Source: Fusicatenibacter saccharivorans
Lineage (GTDB): Bacteria > Bacillota > Clostridia > Lachnospirales > Lachnospiraceae
Direction of reading: 5' to 3'
Length of the DNA stretch: 64,000 bases
NCBI RefSeq assembly: GCF_015557635.1
Contig: NZ_JADNOP010000007.1
Location: 123,291 to 187,290, forward strand
The notes beneath the pieces are model-generated. The model did no database searches. It was not told the origin of the DNA and saw only the letters and a program-made list of their open reading frames with translations. Below, one piece after another: positions 26,207 to 33,230 of this stretch (the first letter of the stretch is position 1; each line of letters opens with the position of its first letter). A program made the position numbers and the translations under genes.

Positions 26207-27922
26207 TTCTACCAGCGCTCCAATATTTTGCTCCGGCATAAAGGTCATGCAGCTGTGATACAGCTTGTCCGGTGCAAAACCCCAGAGGACGTTATATCCG
26301 ACAGCGTCTGTCTGTGGCTCGATGGTGATGCGCATATCCATAGTTCCGGTCCGCTCTGCCTGGTACTGCGGTGCGGATGGTTTTTCGCCGTTGCCAAGGC
26401 CGAAAACACGAAGGCCGGAGATGCATGGATTCTGGTTGTACGGCACTTCAAAAACAGTGAGTTTCAGATAACGGATCTGTACACCCTCTTCTTTTACGAT
26501 GAAATCATGCGGCAAATTGGTTTCTGCGTCTGATTTATCTGCCAGAACAAAATAGTTTGTTCCATCGGCGGATGCCTCAAGCAGCCATCTGGTCTTATGC
26601 TGGCTCGGGTCGATATATCGTTCCCCCTGACGCTCGCCCGGCAGAGGTGAATCGATTTTGTCATCTGCAAAATTGATCTGTACGGCGCGGACATCTTTTA
26701 CCTCACCAAGATCCATCGAAATCCACTCACCCGGCTGATTTCCGGCTGCGCGCCACCAGGTCTGGATATTTTCATCTGTCGCAAACGACGGTTCTCTGCC
26801 TTCTTCCGAGGACGATGCCGTCATTGCTTTCTGATAGCTTAAGAGATACCACTCCGGTTCTGCCCATGGGTCTTCTTTTGCCTGCTCCACCGCCATCGGC
26901 CAGTCGCCGAACTGCTGATTGCAGAACAGGACACCATCTTTGTCGAAGCCTGCCCGCCAGATGCCGACGCGACGCTCCATATCGTGGTTTTTGCTGATCT
27001 GCATTGTCGCGGTATGCCACCAGTTTCCATAGCGGTCTTCCATCGTCGAACCGTGGCCTGCACCGCGCAGGAATCCGCCCGGTTTGTAGGAGTACGGATT
27101 ATTCTTCGCCAGATGGAACGGGCCGAGCGGAGAATCGCTCTCGTAAACACCATCGCCATAAACGTTAAATTCCGTTCCCGGACCAGCGTACTGGAGGTAA
27201 TAGTTTCCGTCGTGTTTCGTCATCCATGCGCCCTCGATGAATGGTCTCTGGCTGAACATGATTTTGGCAAATCCAATCTGCTCCTCCGTCAGTTCATCGA
27301 CCGGTTTTCCCTGTGCTTTCAGAAATTCTTTAAATTTTTCTACAGCTTCCTCTTCGCTGAGCGGCATTTTGGAATGGTTTTCTCCCACACGCTCATATCC
27401 GATTCTTTCCGGATTTCCGTAAATCAGCTCGATCCGCTCGGTCTTCGGCACCATTGTCTCTTTGTCGAGCTCGACGCCCCAGATCGGCGTCACGTTGTTG
27501 CAGCCCCAGTAAAAATAGAGTTTTCCATCATCATCGAGAAACAGATTCGGATCCCAGAAATCGAAAGTTCCCGGGATGCGCTCGAACGGGCCGTTCAGGA
27601 TATCTTTTGTGCGGTAAAAATCACAGATCGTGCCGCGGCGGGATGCGCTGAAATAGACGTAATCGCCGACCACGCGCACATCCGGCGCATAGTCATACAG
27701 CGGCAGGCTCTCCGGCAGCCGGTGGCTCTCCCAGTGTACCATATCCTCCGAAACCCAGACGCTCAACGTCATGGATGCAAAAATATAATATTTTCCCTGA
27801 AATAAAATCATCGACGGATCGGCGGCCTCGCGGGAAATCTTGTCCTCACCGCTTCTCATATCCTGAATGAACTGGTAACGGTAATCCATATTTAACGGAT
27901 TGCAGAAATACTGTTTTTTCAT
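26129..27922 (-). CDS. GH43 glycosidase with F5/8-type (CBM32-like) and FN3-like domains
   Basis: A 597-aa five-bladed beta-propeller enzyme of family 43 (beta-xylosidase/arabinofuranosidase group). The catalytic base region reads AADPSMILFQGKYYIFAS near residue 37, and the acid is probably in PFIEGAWMTKHDGNYY near 230. Residues about 380-510 form an F5/8 C-type carbohydrate-binding domain (GEWISMDLGEVKDVRAVQINF), and the last 70 residues are FN3-like. ATG at 27922 has AGAGGA 6 bp upstream. No signal peptide. Together with GH3 and the two GH120 genes it points to xylan or arabinoxylan oligosaccharides. Confidence 0.9.
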   Translation of the reverse strand: MKKQYFCNPLNMDYRYQFIQDMRSGEDKISREAADPSMILFQGKYYIFASMTLSVWVSEDMVHWESHRLPESLPLYDYAPDVRVVGDYVYFSASRRGTICDFYRTKDILNGPFERIPGTFDFWDPNLFLDDDGKLYFYWGCNNVTPIWGVELDKETMVPKTERIELIYGNPERIGYERVGENHSKMPLSEEEAVEKFKEFLKAQGKPVDELTEEQIGFAKIMFSQRPFIEGAWMTKHDGNYYLQYAGPGTEFNVYGDGVYESDSPLGPFHLAKNNPYSYKPGGFLRGAGHGSTMEDRYGNWWHTATMQISKNHDMERRVGIWRAGFDKDGVLFCNQQFGDWPMAVEQAKEDPWAEPEWYLLSYQKAMTASSSEEGREPSFATDENIQTWWRAAGNQPGEWISMDLGEVKDVRAVQINFADDKIDSPLPGERQGERYIDPSQHKTRWLLEASADGTNYFVLADKSDAETNLPHDFIVKEEGVQIRYLKLTVFEVPYNQNPCISGLRVFGLGNGEKPSAPQYQAERTGTMDMRITIEPQTDAVGYNVLWGFAPDKLYHSCMTFMPEQNIGALVEGETVYVRVDAFNENGITEGTVRPLA

Positions 27923-27925
27923 CAA

Positions 27926-28307
27926 AATTCCTCTTTCCGGACGGTACGTAAAAACCCCTGTTCGTACATCCTTTTTTCTTATGATAGAAAAAGTTTAGCA
28001 TATCCCGCAAAGAAAGAAAATGTTCTGATTTGACTTTTTTGTTGCACTTTTTGGACTGTTTTTTGTCTCATGTATTGGACAAATTCCTGTCAAAAATAAT
28101 ACTCTTTGATATGCATCTTTATATATGTTGCTTAGCATTTAAACAGCGCAGATCATTAACTGATCTCTAAAGCAAGGGTGAAAAGCCTATTTTTTGAGCT
28201 CTCACCCTTGAATATCATAGAACAACGATTTCATTTACAGACTGTTCCACAGTATTCCGGAAAATCTGTTTCTTGCAACTCTCACTCCACAGAACTGATT
28301 TTTTATG
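27926..28307. other. Intergenic region with a hairpin, no gene
   Basis: 382 bp without a plausible gene. It holds a probable GH43 promoter near 27990-28020 (minus strand TATGCTAAAC box), and an inverted repeat CAAGGGTGA (28173-28181) / TCACCCTTG (28202-28210) with a T-rich loop. The latter may end the transcript of the solute-binding-like gene or mark an old insertion. Nothing else recognised. Confidence 0.5.
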
Positions 28308-29576
28308 TCATTTTTGTATCTTTTCCTTCCATTTCTGTATTGTTTCTGTAAAGACATGCTCTTTTTGCTTTTCATCTTCCTGCGCCTCATACTTAGATAG
28401 TAAGGAATTAAGTTCCCTGTCCCATATCGAATAAAATCGAACGGTTTTTACTTCTTCCTGTATCGTTTTGATTTGTTTTTGATCTTGTCTTGAAAGACTC
28501 CGCATTCGTTTTTCCAGTTCCTTTTTGTAAATAGAAACTCCTTGCGGAAATCTTATATTACTTGCCTCTCTCCTATCTTCTAACTCTATTCCTTTTCCTG
28601 ATAAAACTTCTTCACTGTATAGCACTTGTAAAAAGGAGACTGCTTTTAAAGGTTGCTTTGTGTTCTTATTAATTCCTGCATAAAGTGTAACATTTGCAGT
28701 GAATCCGCTTTCCTGATTCGGCATTGCAAATACCGTATGAACTGTTTTTTCACCTCCAAGTTCTTCCAAATCATTTAGACTTACTACTCCTGTATCTTTT
28801 ATTTTCCAGTTTAAAGCTAATGATCTTGTTTTTAATGCTACTGTTTCATCCAAAACTTTTTTTATCTGCTCTTCCGAATATAGAAGTGTTTTTTTCTTAT
28901 AATCAACTACCTCACTAAATGTATCAAAAAATTGAACCCCACTTCTTTGCCCTACAATCTGTTGAATTGCTTTTTCTTTTTGTCTGGCTAATTCCAGCCA
29001 ATTTCTTGATATTTCTGTATTTTCCGGTAAATCCTGTGTTGTAAATGCATATAGAAAATAATCGTATGTCATAGGAAGCAGTATTTGTTCCTCATTAGCC
29101 ATACCTGCAGACAAAATCCTCTCTTCTAAAATATCTATATCAAAATATTTCATGTATGGTTTCAACGAAAGAAAGGTTCCCTGATATATTTCTTTTTGGG
29201 GATCCTCAAAAACAACTGCTCTTTGCTCACTCCAGGTCGGATTCGGCCCCTCTGCCAAAAATACATCCGGTCCTTCTCCCATCGTAATTTCATTCTGGAT
29301 CTCCTGTACTTTTTCTTCCGAAGCCTGTTGCCCTGATGGGATTACCATTAATTCCACTCCATTATTTTTATATATTTTCTTCCAGGCTGCCACTATTTGA
29401 AGTACCGTTTTTTTATTTTCTTCATCAACACAAATTTTTAATGGCATTTCCGTTTTCTCAATTTCAATCTTGGCTTGTGTATCTGCATATACCGTTTCTG
29501 CATTTAAGCTCCCACTGACTAATGTGATGTTAATCAGAATCAAACCAAAAATTTCTTTCAACCTTTTTCCCATCAT
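28308..29576 (-). CDS. Secreted solute-binding-like protein linked to BlaI/M56 locus
   Basis: A 422-aa exported protein with an N-terminal signal (GLILINITLVSGSLNAETVYADT) and no lipobox Cys. The body resembles a family 1 binding protein: PLKICVDEENKKTVLQIVAAWKKIY for the first lobe, EITMGEGPDVFLAEGP for the ligand cleft, and PMTYDYFLYAF near 190. No permease or ATPase is encoded beside it, so it may be a free sensor or decoy rather than a transporter part. The start at 29576 is chosen because GGGGG lies 6 bp upstream. It is last of the unit BlaI, M56 sensor, secreted Cys protein, this gene. Confidence 0.7.
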   Translation of the reverse strand: MMGKRLKEIFGLILINITLVSGSLNAETVYADTQAKIEIEKTEMPLKICVDEENKKTVLQIVAAWKKIYKNNGVELMVIPSGQQASEEKVQEIQNEITMGEGPDVFLAEGPNPTWSEQRAVVFEDPQKEIYQGTFLSLKPYMKYFDIDILEERILSAGMANEEQILLPMTYDYFLYAFTTQDLPENTEISRNWLELARQKEKAIQQIVGQRSGVQFFDTFSEVVDYKKKTLLYSEEQIKKVLDETVALKTRSLALNWKIKDTGVVSLNDLEELGGEKTVHTVFAMPNQESGFTANVTLYAGINKNTKQPLKAVSFLQVLYSEEVLSGKGIELEDRREASNIRFPQGVSIYKKELEKRMRSLSRQDQKQIKTIQEEVKTVRFYSIWDRELNSLLSKYEAQEDEKQKEHVFTETIQKWKEKIQK

Positions 29577-29603
29577 TATGCTACCCCCTATGTTTCTATA
29601 TAG

Positions 29604-29657
29604 CACAAGGCTATTGCATGACTTCTGTTTTTTTACATATCATACAACAGCCTTGTG
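29604..29657 (-). other. Inverted repeat between secreted Cys protein and binding-like protein
   Basis: CACAAGGCT (29604-29612) and AGCCTTGTG (29649-29657) pair across a 36-nt loop containing a CATGA/TCAT inner pairing. No T run follows on the minus strand, so it could attenuate or stabilise the transcript. Confidence 0.5.
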
Positions 29658-29666
29658 TTTTAACCA

Positions 29667-30023
29667 TTAATTATCATATCCGTGACAAATTGTTCTTGTT
29701 TCTTTCACATTAGCAGTATTTCCTGCGTTACAATTTAAACATTTTGTAGTTTTTATTCCTGTTCTATACTGCTTCAAATCAGTTCCCCATGCGTGACCAT
29801 GAGTACATGTAACTGTACCACTGCTTATCCAGCTTCCCCATACGGTTGACGATGTTATTCTTCCTCCACATCTCGGGCAAACTGCAGCATACGGCATAAT
29901 TTCTTCATACGCAAAAGTATTCTTACTTTCGATAACATCCGCTTTTGTTACATTGGCAGAAAATGTACTGGCCAACATTAAGGTCATTAGAAAAATGGAA
30001 ATTTTTTTCTTTACCGCTTTCAT
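29667..30023 (-). CDS. Small secreted six-cysteine protein, probable ligand/partner of the adjacent M56 sensor
   Basis: A 118-aa protein with a signal peptide (KKKISIFLMTLMLASTFSA, cleavage near residue 28) and a compact C-terminal domain: CPRC (49-52), W62 and W65, VTCTHGHAWGTDL (71-83), KCLNC (94-98), CHGYDN at the end. Six Cys and several His could bind zinc or form disulfides. The same pattern makes up the ectodomain of the M56 protein encoded just upstream (30133-31347). Function unknown; I know no named family. A BlaI-type operator and a TTGACA/TATTTT promoter lie in front, so it is probably induced through that pathway. RBS AAGGAG is 6 bp before the ATG. Confidence 0.75.
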   Translation of the reverse strand: MKAVKKKISIFLMTLMLASTFSANVTKADVIESKNTFAYEEIMPYAAVCPRCGGRITSSTVWGSWISSGTVTCTHGHAWGTDLKQYRTGIKTTKCLNCNAGNTANVKETRTICHGYDN

Positions 30024-30060
30024 ACTTTTCTCCTTAAAAATTTATTATACCTGTCAACGT

Positions 30061-30128
30061 ACGTTCTACATTTGTATAACAAAAAATACCATACTTCCTA
30101 CTTTTTGTCAATCTTTTTCTACATTTGT
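30061..30128 (-). promoter_or_regulatory. Promoter and BlaI-like operators of the secreted Cys protein gene
   Basis: On the minus strand TTGACA (30110-30105) is followed 17 bp later by TATTTT. TACA-TT-TGTA at 30067-30076 and a weaker TACA-TT-TGTC at 30120-30129 match the TACA/TGTA half-sites known for BlaI/MecI repressors. Regulation by the resident BlaI is inferred. Confidence 0.55.
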
Positions 30129-30132
30129 CTAA

Positions 30133-31347
30133 TTAATCATTATACCCATGGCAGACTATTTTTTCTTGCCTGATCTTTATCTCAAAAAAATTTCCACATT
30201 CATTACACCTGATTTTTTCTACTCCATATCTGGCTTTCTGTAAGTCATCTCCCCATGCATATTGATGTGTACATACTACATTTTTTTCATTTTCCCATCC
30301 ATCCCAAACCACTTCTCCTTGTACCGCAGCTTTGCATTTGGGACAATTTTCTATACACGATGATGACCATATTTGCCGCGCTATTTGCATTTCCGAAAAG
30401 CTCAAGATAATTATTCCAAAAAGAAAAACAGTGATATATATTCGAAGTTTTTTTCTTGCTAAAAACACATTGTAAAATCGTTCTTTCAGTATCTTTGTTT
30501 CTGATACCATCGAAACAACTCCAGACAATTCTTTTCTCGTTTGTTTTGAAGCCACTTTCAAAATAACATTGCAATAATCTTTCCGTTGTGTCAGATTCAT
30601 ATATTTTGTAACAGTTGCATCACAGACACATTCCATGTCTATATTTGCCATTTTTTGCACCCATAGCATCGGGATACAAAACCAATAAACATCCCTTATA
30701 ATTTGAAGAAACCTTTTATACCATAAATCGTGTTTTTTCTGATGTGTCAATTCATGTAAAAAAATCAAATACCATTCTTCATAGGAGTAATTTTCCGTTT
30801 CCAGCATTTCTTGTGGAATCAATACTTTTGTATTTCGTACACCAAACAACATAGGAGAATAAAAATCTTGATTTTCACAGACCCATATTTCTGTTTTTTT
30901 TATTTTACAAACTTCGCTTGCTTTTTTTAGAGCTTCTAATACGGAATTTTTTTGCATCTTTTTACATTCTGCAAATATTCTTTTTTTCCATATTCTATAT
31001 TGTATTGCGTGAAACAAAAGACATAAAATCATCCCTGCAATCCATATATACAGCAAAAATTTTTCGCCTGACATCCACCTTCGAATTGAAACGTTTCCCA
31101 TTTTCGTCATGATCGCGGTCTTTTGATTTTGTTCCCCGATATAATATGCCGGCATAGAAATCATAAAAGGATGTTGCCGAAATTTCTCTGTCACACTCCA
31201 AAATGGAAAGCACATTTTAAGTGTCAGAAGTATCCAGACTATCTTTCTCCAGTAATGACCGAGCCTTTTCCCCATTATTTTTTGTACAACATATGCCATA
31301 AATGCGACTATGCCTATTGAAAGATTCCACTTTATGATAAATGCCAT
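30133..31347 (-). CDS. BlaR1/MecR1-like M56 metallopeptidase sensor with a novel Cys-rich ectodomain
   Basis: A 404-aa membrane protease. Four helices (about 5-22, 32-50, 98-115, 303-320) surround a zinc peptidase domain with HELTH at 198-202, as in M56. BlaR1 proteins cut the BlaI repressor when their outer domain binds a signal. Here the outer domain is not a penicillin-binding domain but about 80 residues: CPKC (335-338), W348 and W351, VVCTHQYAWGDDL, RCNEC (380-384), CHGYND at the end. This aligns over its whole length with the secreted protein of 29667-30023. It follows BlaI by 29 bp with GAGGA upstream. The signal is therefore probably not a beta-lactam. Confidence 0.85.
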   Translation of the reverse strand: MAFIIKWNLSIGIVAFMAYVVQKIMGKRLGHYWRKIVWILLTLKMCFPFWSVTEKFRQHPFMISMPAYYIGEQNQKTAIMTKMGNVSIRRWMSGEKFLLYIWIAGMILCLLFHAIQYRIWKKRIFAECKKMQKNSVLEALKKASEVCKIKKTEIWVCENQDFYSPMLFGVRNTKVLIPQEMLETENYSYEEWYLIFLHELTHQKKHDLWYKRFLQIIRDVYWFCIPMLWVQKMANIDMECVCDATVTKYMNLTQRKDYCNVILKVASKQTRKELSGVVSMVSETKILKERFYNVFLARKKLRIYITVFLFGIIILSFSEMQIARQIWSSSCIENCPKCKAAVQGEVVWDGWENEKNVVCTHQYAWGDDLQKARYGVEKIRCNECGNFFEIKIRQEKIVCHGYND

Positions 31348-31376
31348 CTGTAACTATATCCTCTACACCACTTTTT

Positions 31377-31742
31377 CTATTTTTGTCTGTCAATAAATTC
31401 CTGCAATTGCTTAACCTCTTTTGAGCTAAGTTTTTCTCCATCATACAGTGCCGATGCGAATTTTGCTAATGACCCTTGAAACATTTTATCTAACATGTTT
31501 TTTCCAACCGTGCCTATATAATTTTCTTTTTCTACTAATGGTACATAAAGATTTGATTTCCCGTTCCTCACTTTTTGAATAAATCCTTTTTTTTCCAAAC
31601 GAGTAAGCAATGTTAAAATGGTACTCGGTGCAACATTTTTCTCTACATTCAACTTTTCTTCAACTTGAAATCGACTGACAGGTTCCTCATATTCCCATAT
31701 AATCATCATAATTTCCTGTTCTGATTCTGGTAATTTTTTCAT
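31377..31742 (-). CDS. BlaI/MecI-family repressor
   Basis: A 121-aa winged-helix repressor: LPESEQEIMMIIWEYEEPVS at the N-terminus, ILTLLTRLEKKGFIQKVRNG around 45-65 as recognition helix and wing, and a C-terminal dimer region ending in KEVKQLQEFIDRQK. Such repressors are inactivated by proteolysis triggered by the cognate M56 sensor, encoded next. No clear TACA/TGTA site lies in its own upstream region, where TATAAT is seen on the minus strand near 31780; the clear sites lie before the secreted protein gene. Confidence 0.92.
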   Translation of the reverse strand: MKKLPESEQEIMMIIWEYEEPVSRFQVEEKLNVEKNVAPSTILTLLTRLEKKGFIQKVRNGKSNLYVPLVEKENYIGTVGKNMLDKMFQGSLAKFASALYDGEKLSSKEVKQLQEFIDRQK

Positions 31743-31805
31743 TTCTACTCTCCGCTTTTCTCTACTTTGATCAGATTATAGCATATGTTCCAGAAGAATG
31801 CACTT

Positions 31806-31838
31806 CAAAAGCACCGGCCAAATGGTCGGTGCTTAAAT
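31806..31838 (-). terminator. Terminator after antiporter gene
   Basis: AAGCACCG pairs with CGGTGCTT around a 10-nt loop (31808-31834), followed by TT on the minus strand. Confidence 0.65.
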
Positions 31839-31864
31839 AATGGTTTCATCAAAAATGGCTCATC

Positions 31865-32794
31865 TTATACCACACATAAATATGCAAAATATCCTGCATA
31901 GCATAAAAGCATAACGACACCACACGTTTTCCGTAATTCCCTGTTCTTGTACGTCCCAATCCATAAAACCAGACCTGCCAGAATTGCGATTCCTGTGTCT
32001 ACGATAAATTTAGTTTCAAATGGCACCGGACAGATCAGTGCGGCTGTTCCAATTACAAATAAAATGTTAAAAATATTGCTTCCGACAATATTTCCGATTG
32101 CAATTCCTGCATTCCCTCTTTTTGCTGCTGTCACAGATGTTACCAGCTCCGGAAGGGATGTTCCGAGAGCAACAATCGTCAGTCCGATAAAACGCTCACT
32201 CATTCCAAAGTATCGTGCAATCTCGGTTGCCCCGCTGACGGCAAAATCACTTCCTTTTACAACCAGGACGCCGCCTGCCACCATCAAAAGAAGACATTTC
32301 CAGACAGGATAATTTTTCGCTTCCTCTTCTTCCGGATTTTCCCCTTTTTTTGACATTACAAACAAATAGCCAAGATATACAAGAAACAGTACCCATAAGA
32401 CTATGCCCTCGGCAAACGTTACTTTTCCTCCTGTGATTCCGCATATCATTAAAACTACCGTAACAAACATCATAAACGGTATTTCATAAAACAAGGTAGA
32501 CCTTTGTATTGCCACATTTGTTATTAATGCCGTAAGTCCGAGAATAATAAAAATATTCAAAATATTGCTTCCAACCACATTTCCTATCGTAATTCCTGCG
32601 TTCTGCTGCATCGCTGCGGTAATACTTACAGCAGCCTCCGGCATACTCGTTCCCATTGCAACAATGGTAAGTCCGATAATCAGCTGGGGAATTCCAAACT
32701 TTCTTGCTATGCTTGCAGACCCTTCCACAAACCAGTCTGCTCCTTTTACCAGAAAAAGGAAACCCACTATCAAAATCCCTGCCTGTAACATCAT
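31865..32794 (-). CDS. CaCA-family cation antiporter (Ca/Na type), probable Mn2+ or Ca2+ exporter
   Basis: A 309-aa, ten-helix protein of the YrbG-type CaCA family with two inverted repeats. Each carries the ion-binding alpha motif: GLTIVAMGTSMPEAAVSITA with GNVVGSNILNI, then GLTIVALGTSLPELVTSVTA with GNIVGSNIFNI. A yybP-ykoY riboswitch precedes it, and that RNA class senses Mn2+, so manganese efflux is more likely than plain calcium exchange. The start at 32794 has GAGAGGAAG upstream; an in-frame codon at 32821 has none. Confidence 0.9.
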   Translation of the reverse strand: MMLQAGILIVGFLFLVKGADWFVEGSASIARKFGIPQLIIGLTIVAMGTSMPEAAVSITAAMQQNAGITIGNVVGSNILNIFIILGLTALITNVAIQRSTLFYEIPFMMFVTVVLMICGITGGKVTFAEGIVLWVLFLVYLGYLFVMSKKGENPEEEEAKNYPVWKCLLLMVAGGVLVVKGSDFAVSGATEIARYFGMSERFIGLTIVALGTSLPELVTSVTAAKRGNAGIAIGNIVGSNIFNILFVIGTAALICPVPFETKFIVDTGIAILAGLVLWIGTYKNRELRKTCGVVMLLCYAGYFAYLCVV

Positions 32795-32846
32795 ACGTAT
32801 CTTCCTCTCTTTCTTTTGCATTCTTTGCAGCAGGTGTTATAGGCAT

Positions 32847-32975
32847 AAAAAAAGAGACTCCTACTGCATCTACAGTAAAAGTCTCGCTATTTAATCACTT
32901 TCCGAGTTATTGAATATCAATAGCTGTACTGACGAAGAAGTGAACACGGTTGGCTAGCTACTCCCTTTTATTTTT
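32847..32975 (-). ncRNA. yybP-ykoY (Mn2+) riboswitch with terminator
   Basis: On the minus strand the leader begins AAAAGGGAGTAGCTAGCC, the first conserved segment of this class, followed by CAACCG, a variable arm, and AGCGAGAC closing the aptamer. The aptamer's 3' side continues into GAGAC..CTG/CAG..GTCTC and TTTTTTT, a terminator. Mn2+ binding to the class usually stops termination. Recognition is by motif memory; a covariance search would settle it. Confidence 0.8.
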
Positions 32976-32977
32976 CC

Positions 32978-33006
32978 AGTTTATCAAATTTCTTTTTTTT
33001 CGTCAA
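32978..33006 (-). promoter_or_regulatory. Promoter of the riboswitch-antiporter unit
   Basis: TTGACG (33006-33001), 17-bp spacer, TAAACT (32983-32978) on the minus strand. Transcription would begin at the riboswitch 5' end. Confidence 0.7.
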
Positions 33007-33033
33007 CGTTTTTTATTTCTCTTTGTTAAAAGA

Positions 33034-33068
33034 AAAAATAGAGTATGGATTGTTTCCATACCCTTTTG
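33034..33068. terminator. Hairpin terminator, possibly bidirectional
   Basis: GAGTATGGA (33041-33049) pairs with TCCATACCC (33055-33063), T-rich on both sides; on the minus strand TATTTTTTC follows. Confidence 0.6.
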
Positions 33069-33173
33069 ATTTTCACAAATCCTTTGTCTGGTTCTGGTTT
33101 TATTACATCATCATTGAGGAAAATCATATCATTATTCTTACACCATGCCGGAATCCATCTTCTGCAAATCCAA

Positions 33174-33220
33174 AAAACCTCCAAACTGAATCACTCTGTA
33201 TGATTTCAGTTTGAAGGTTC
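33174..33220 (-). terminator. Terminator of the 612-aa gene
   Basis: On the minus strand AACCTTCAAACTGAA pairs with CAGTTTGGAGGTT and TTTT follows, directly past the stop at 33231. Confidence 0.8.
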
Positions 33221-33230
33221 TGGTCATTCT

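Noticed and set aside
26984..27805. Long plus-strand frame (273 codons) opposite the GH43 gene
   Set aside because: Shadow of the GH43 coding strand; no motifs and no ribosome site.
28173..28210. Hairpin considered as a terminator
   Set aside because: No T run follows on either strand, so it is recorded only as part of the intergenic region.
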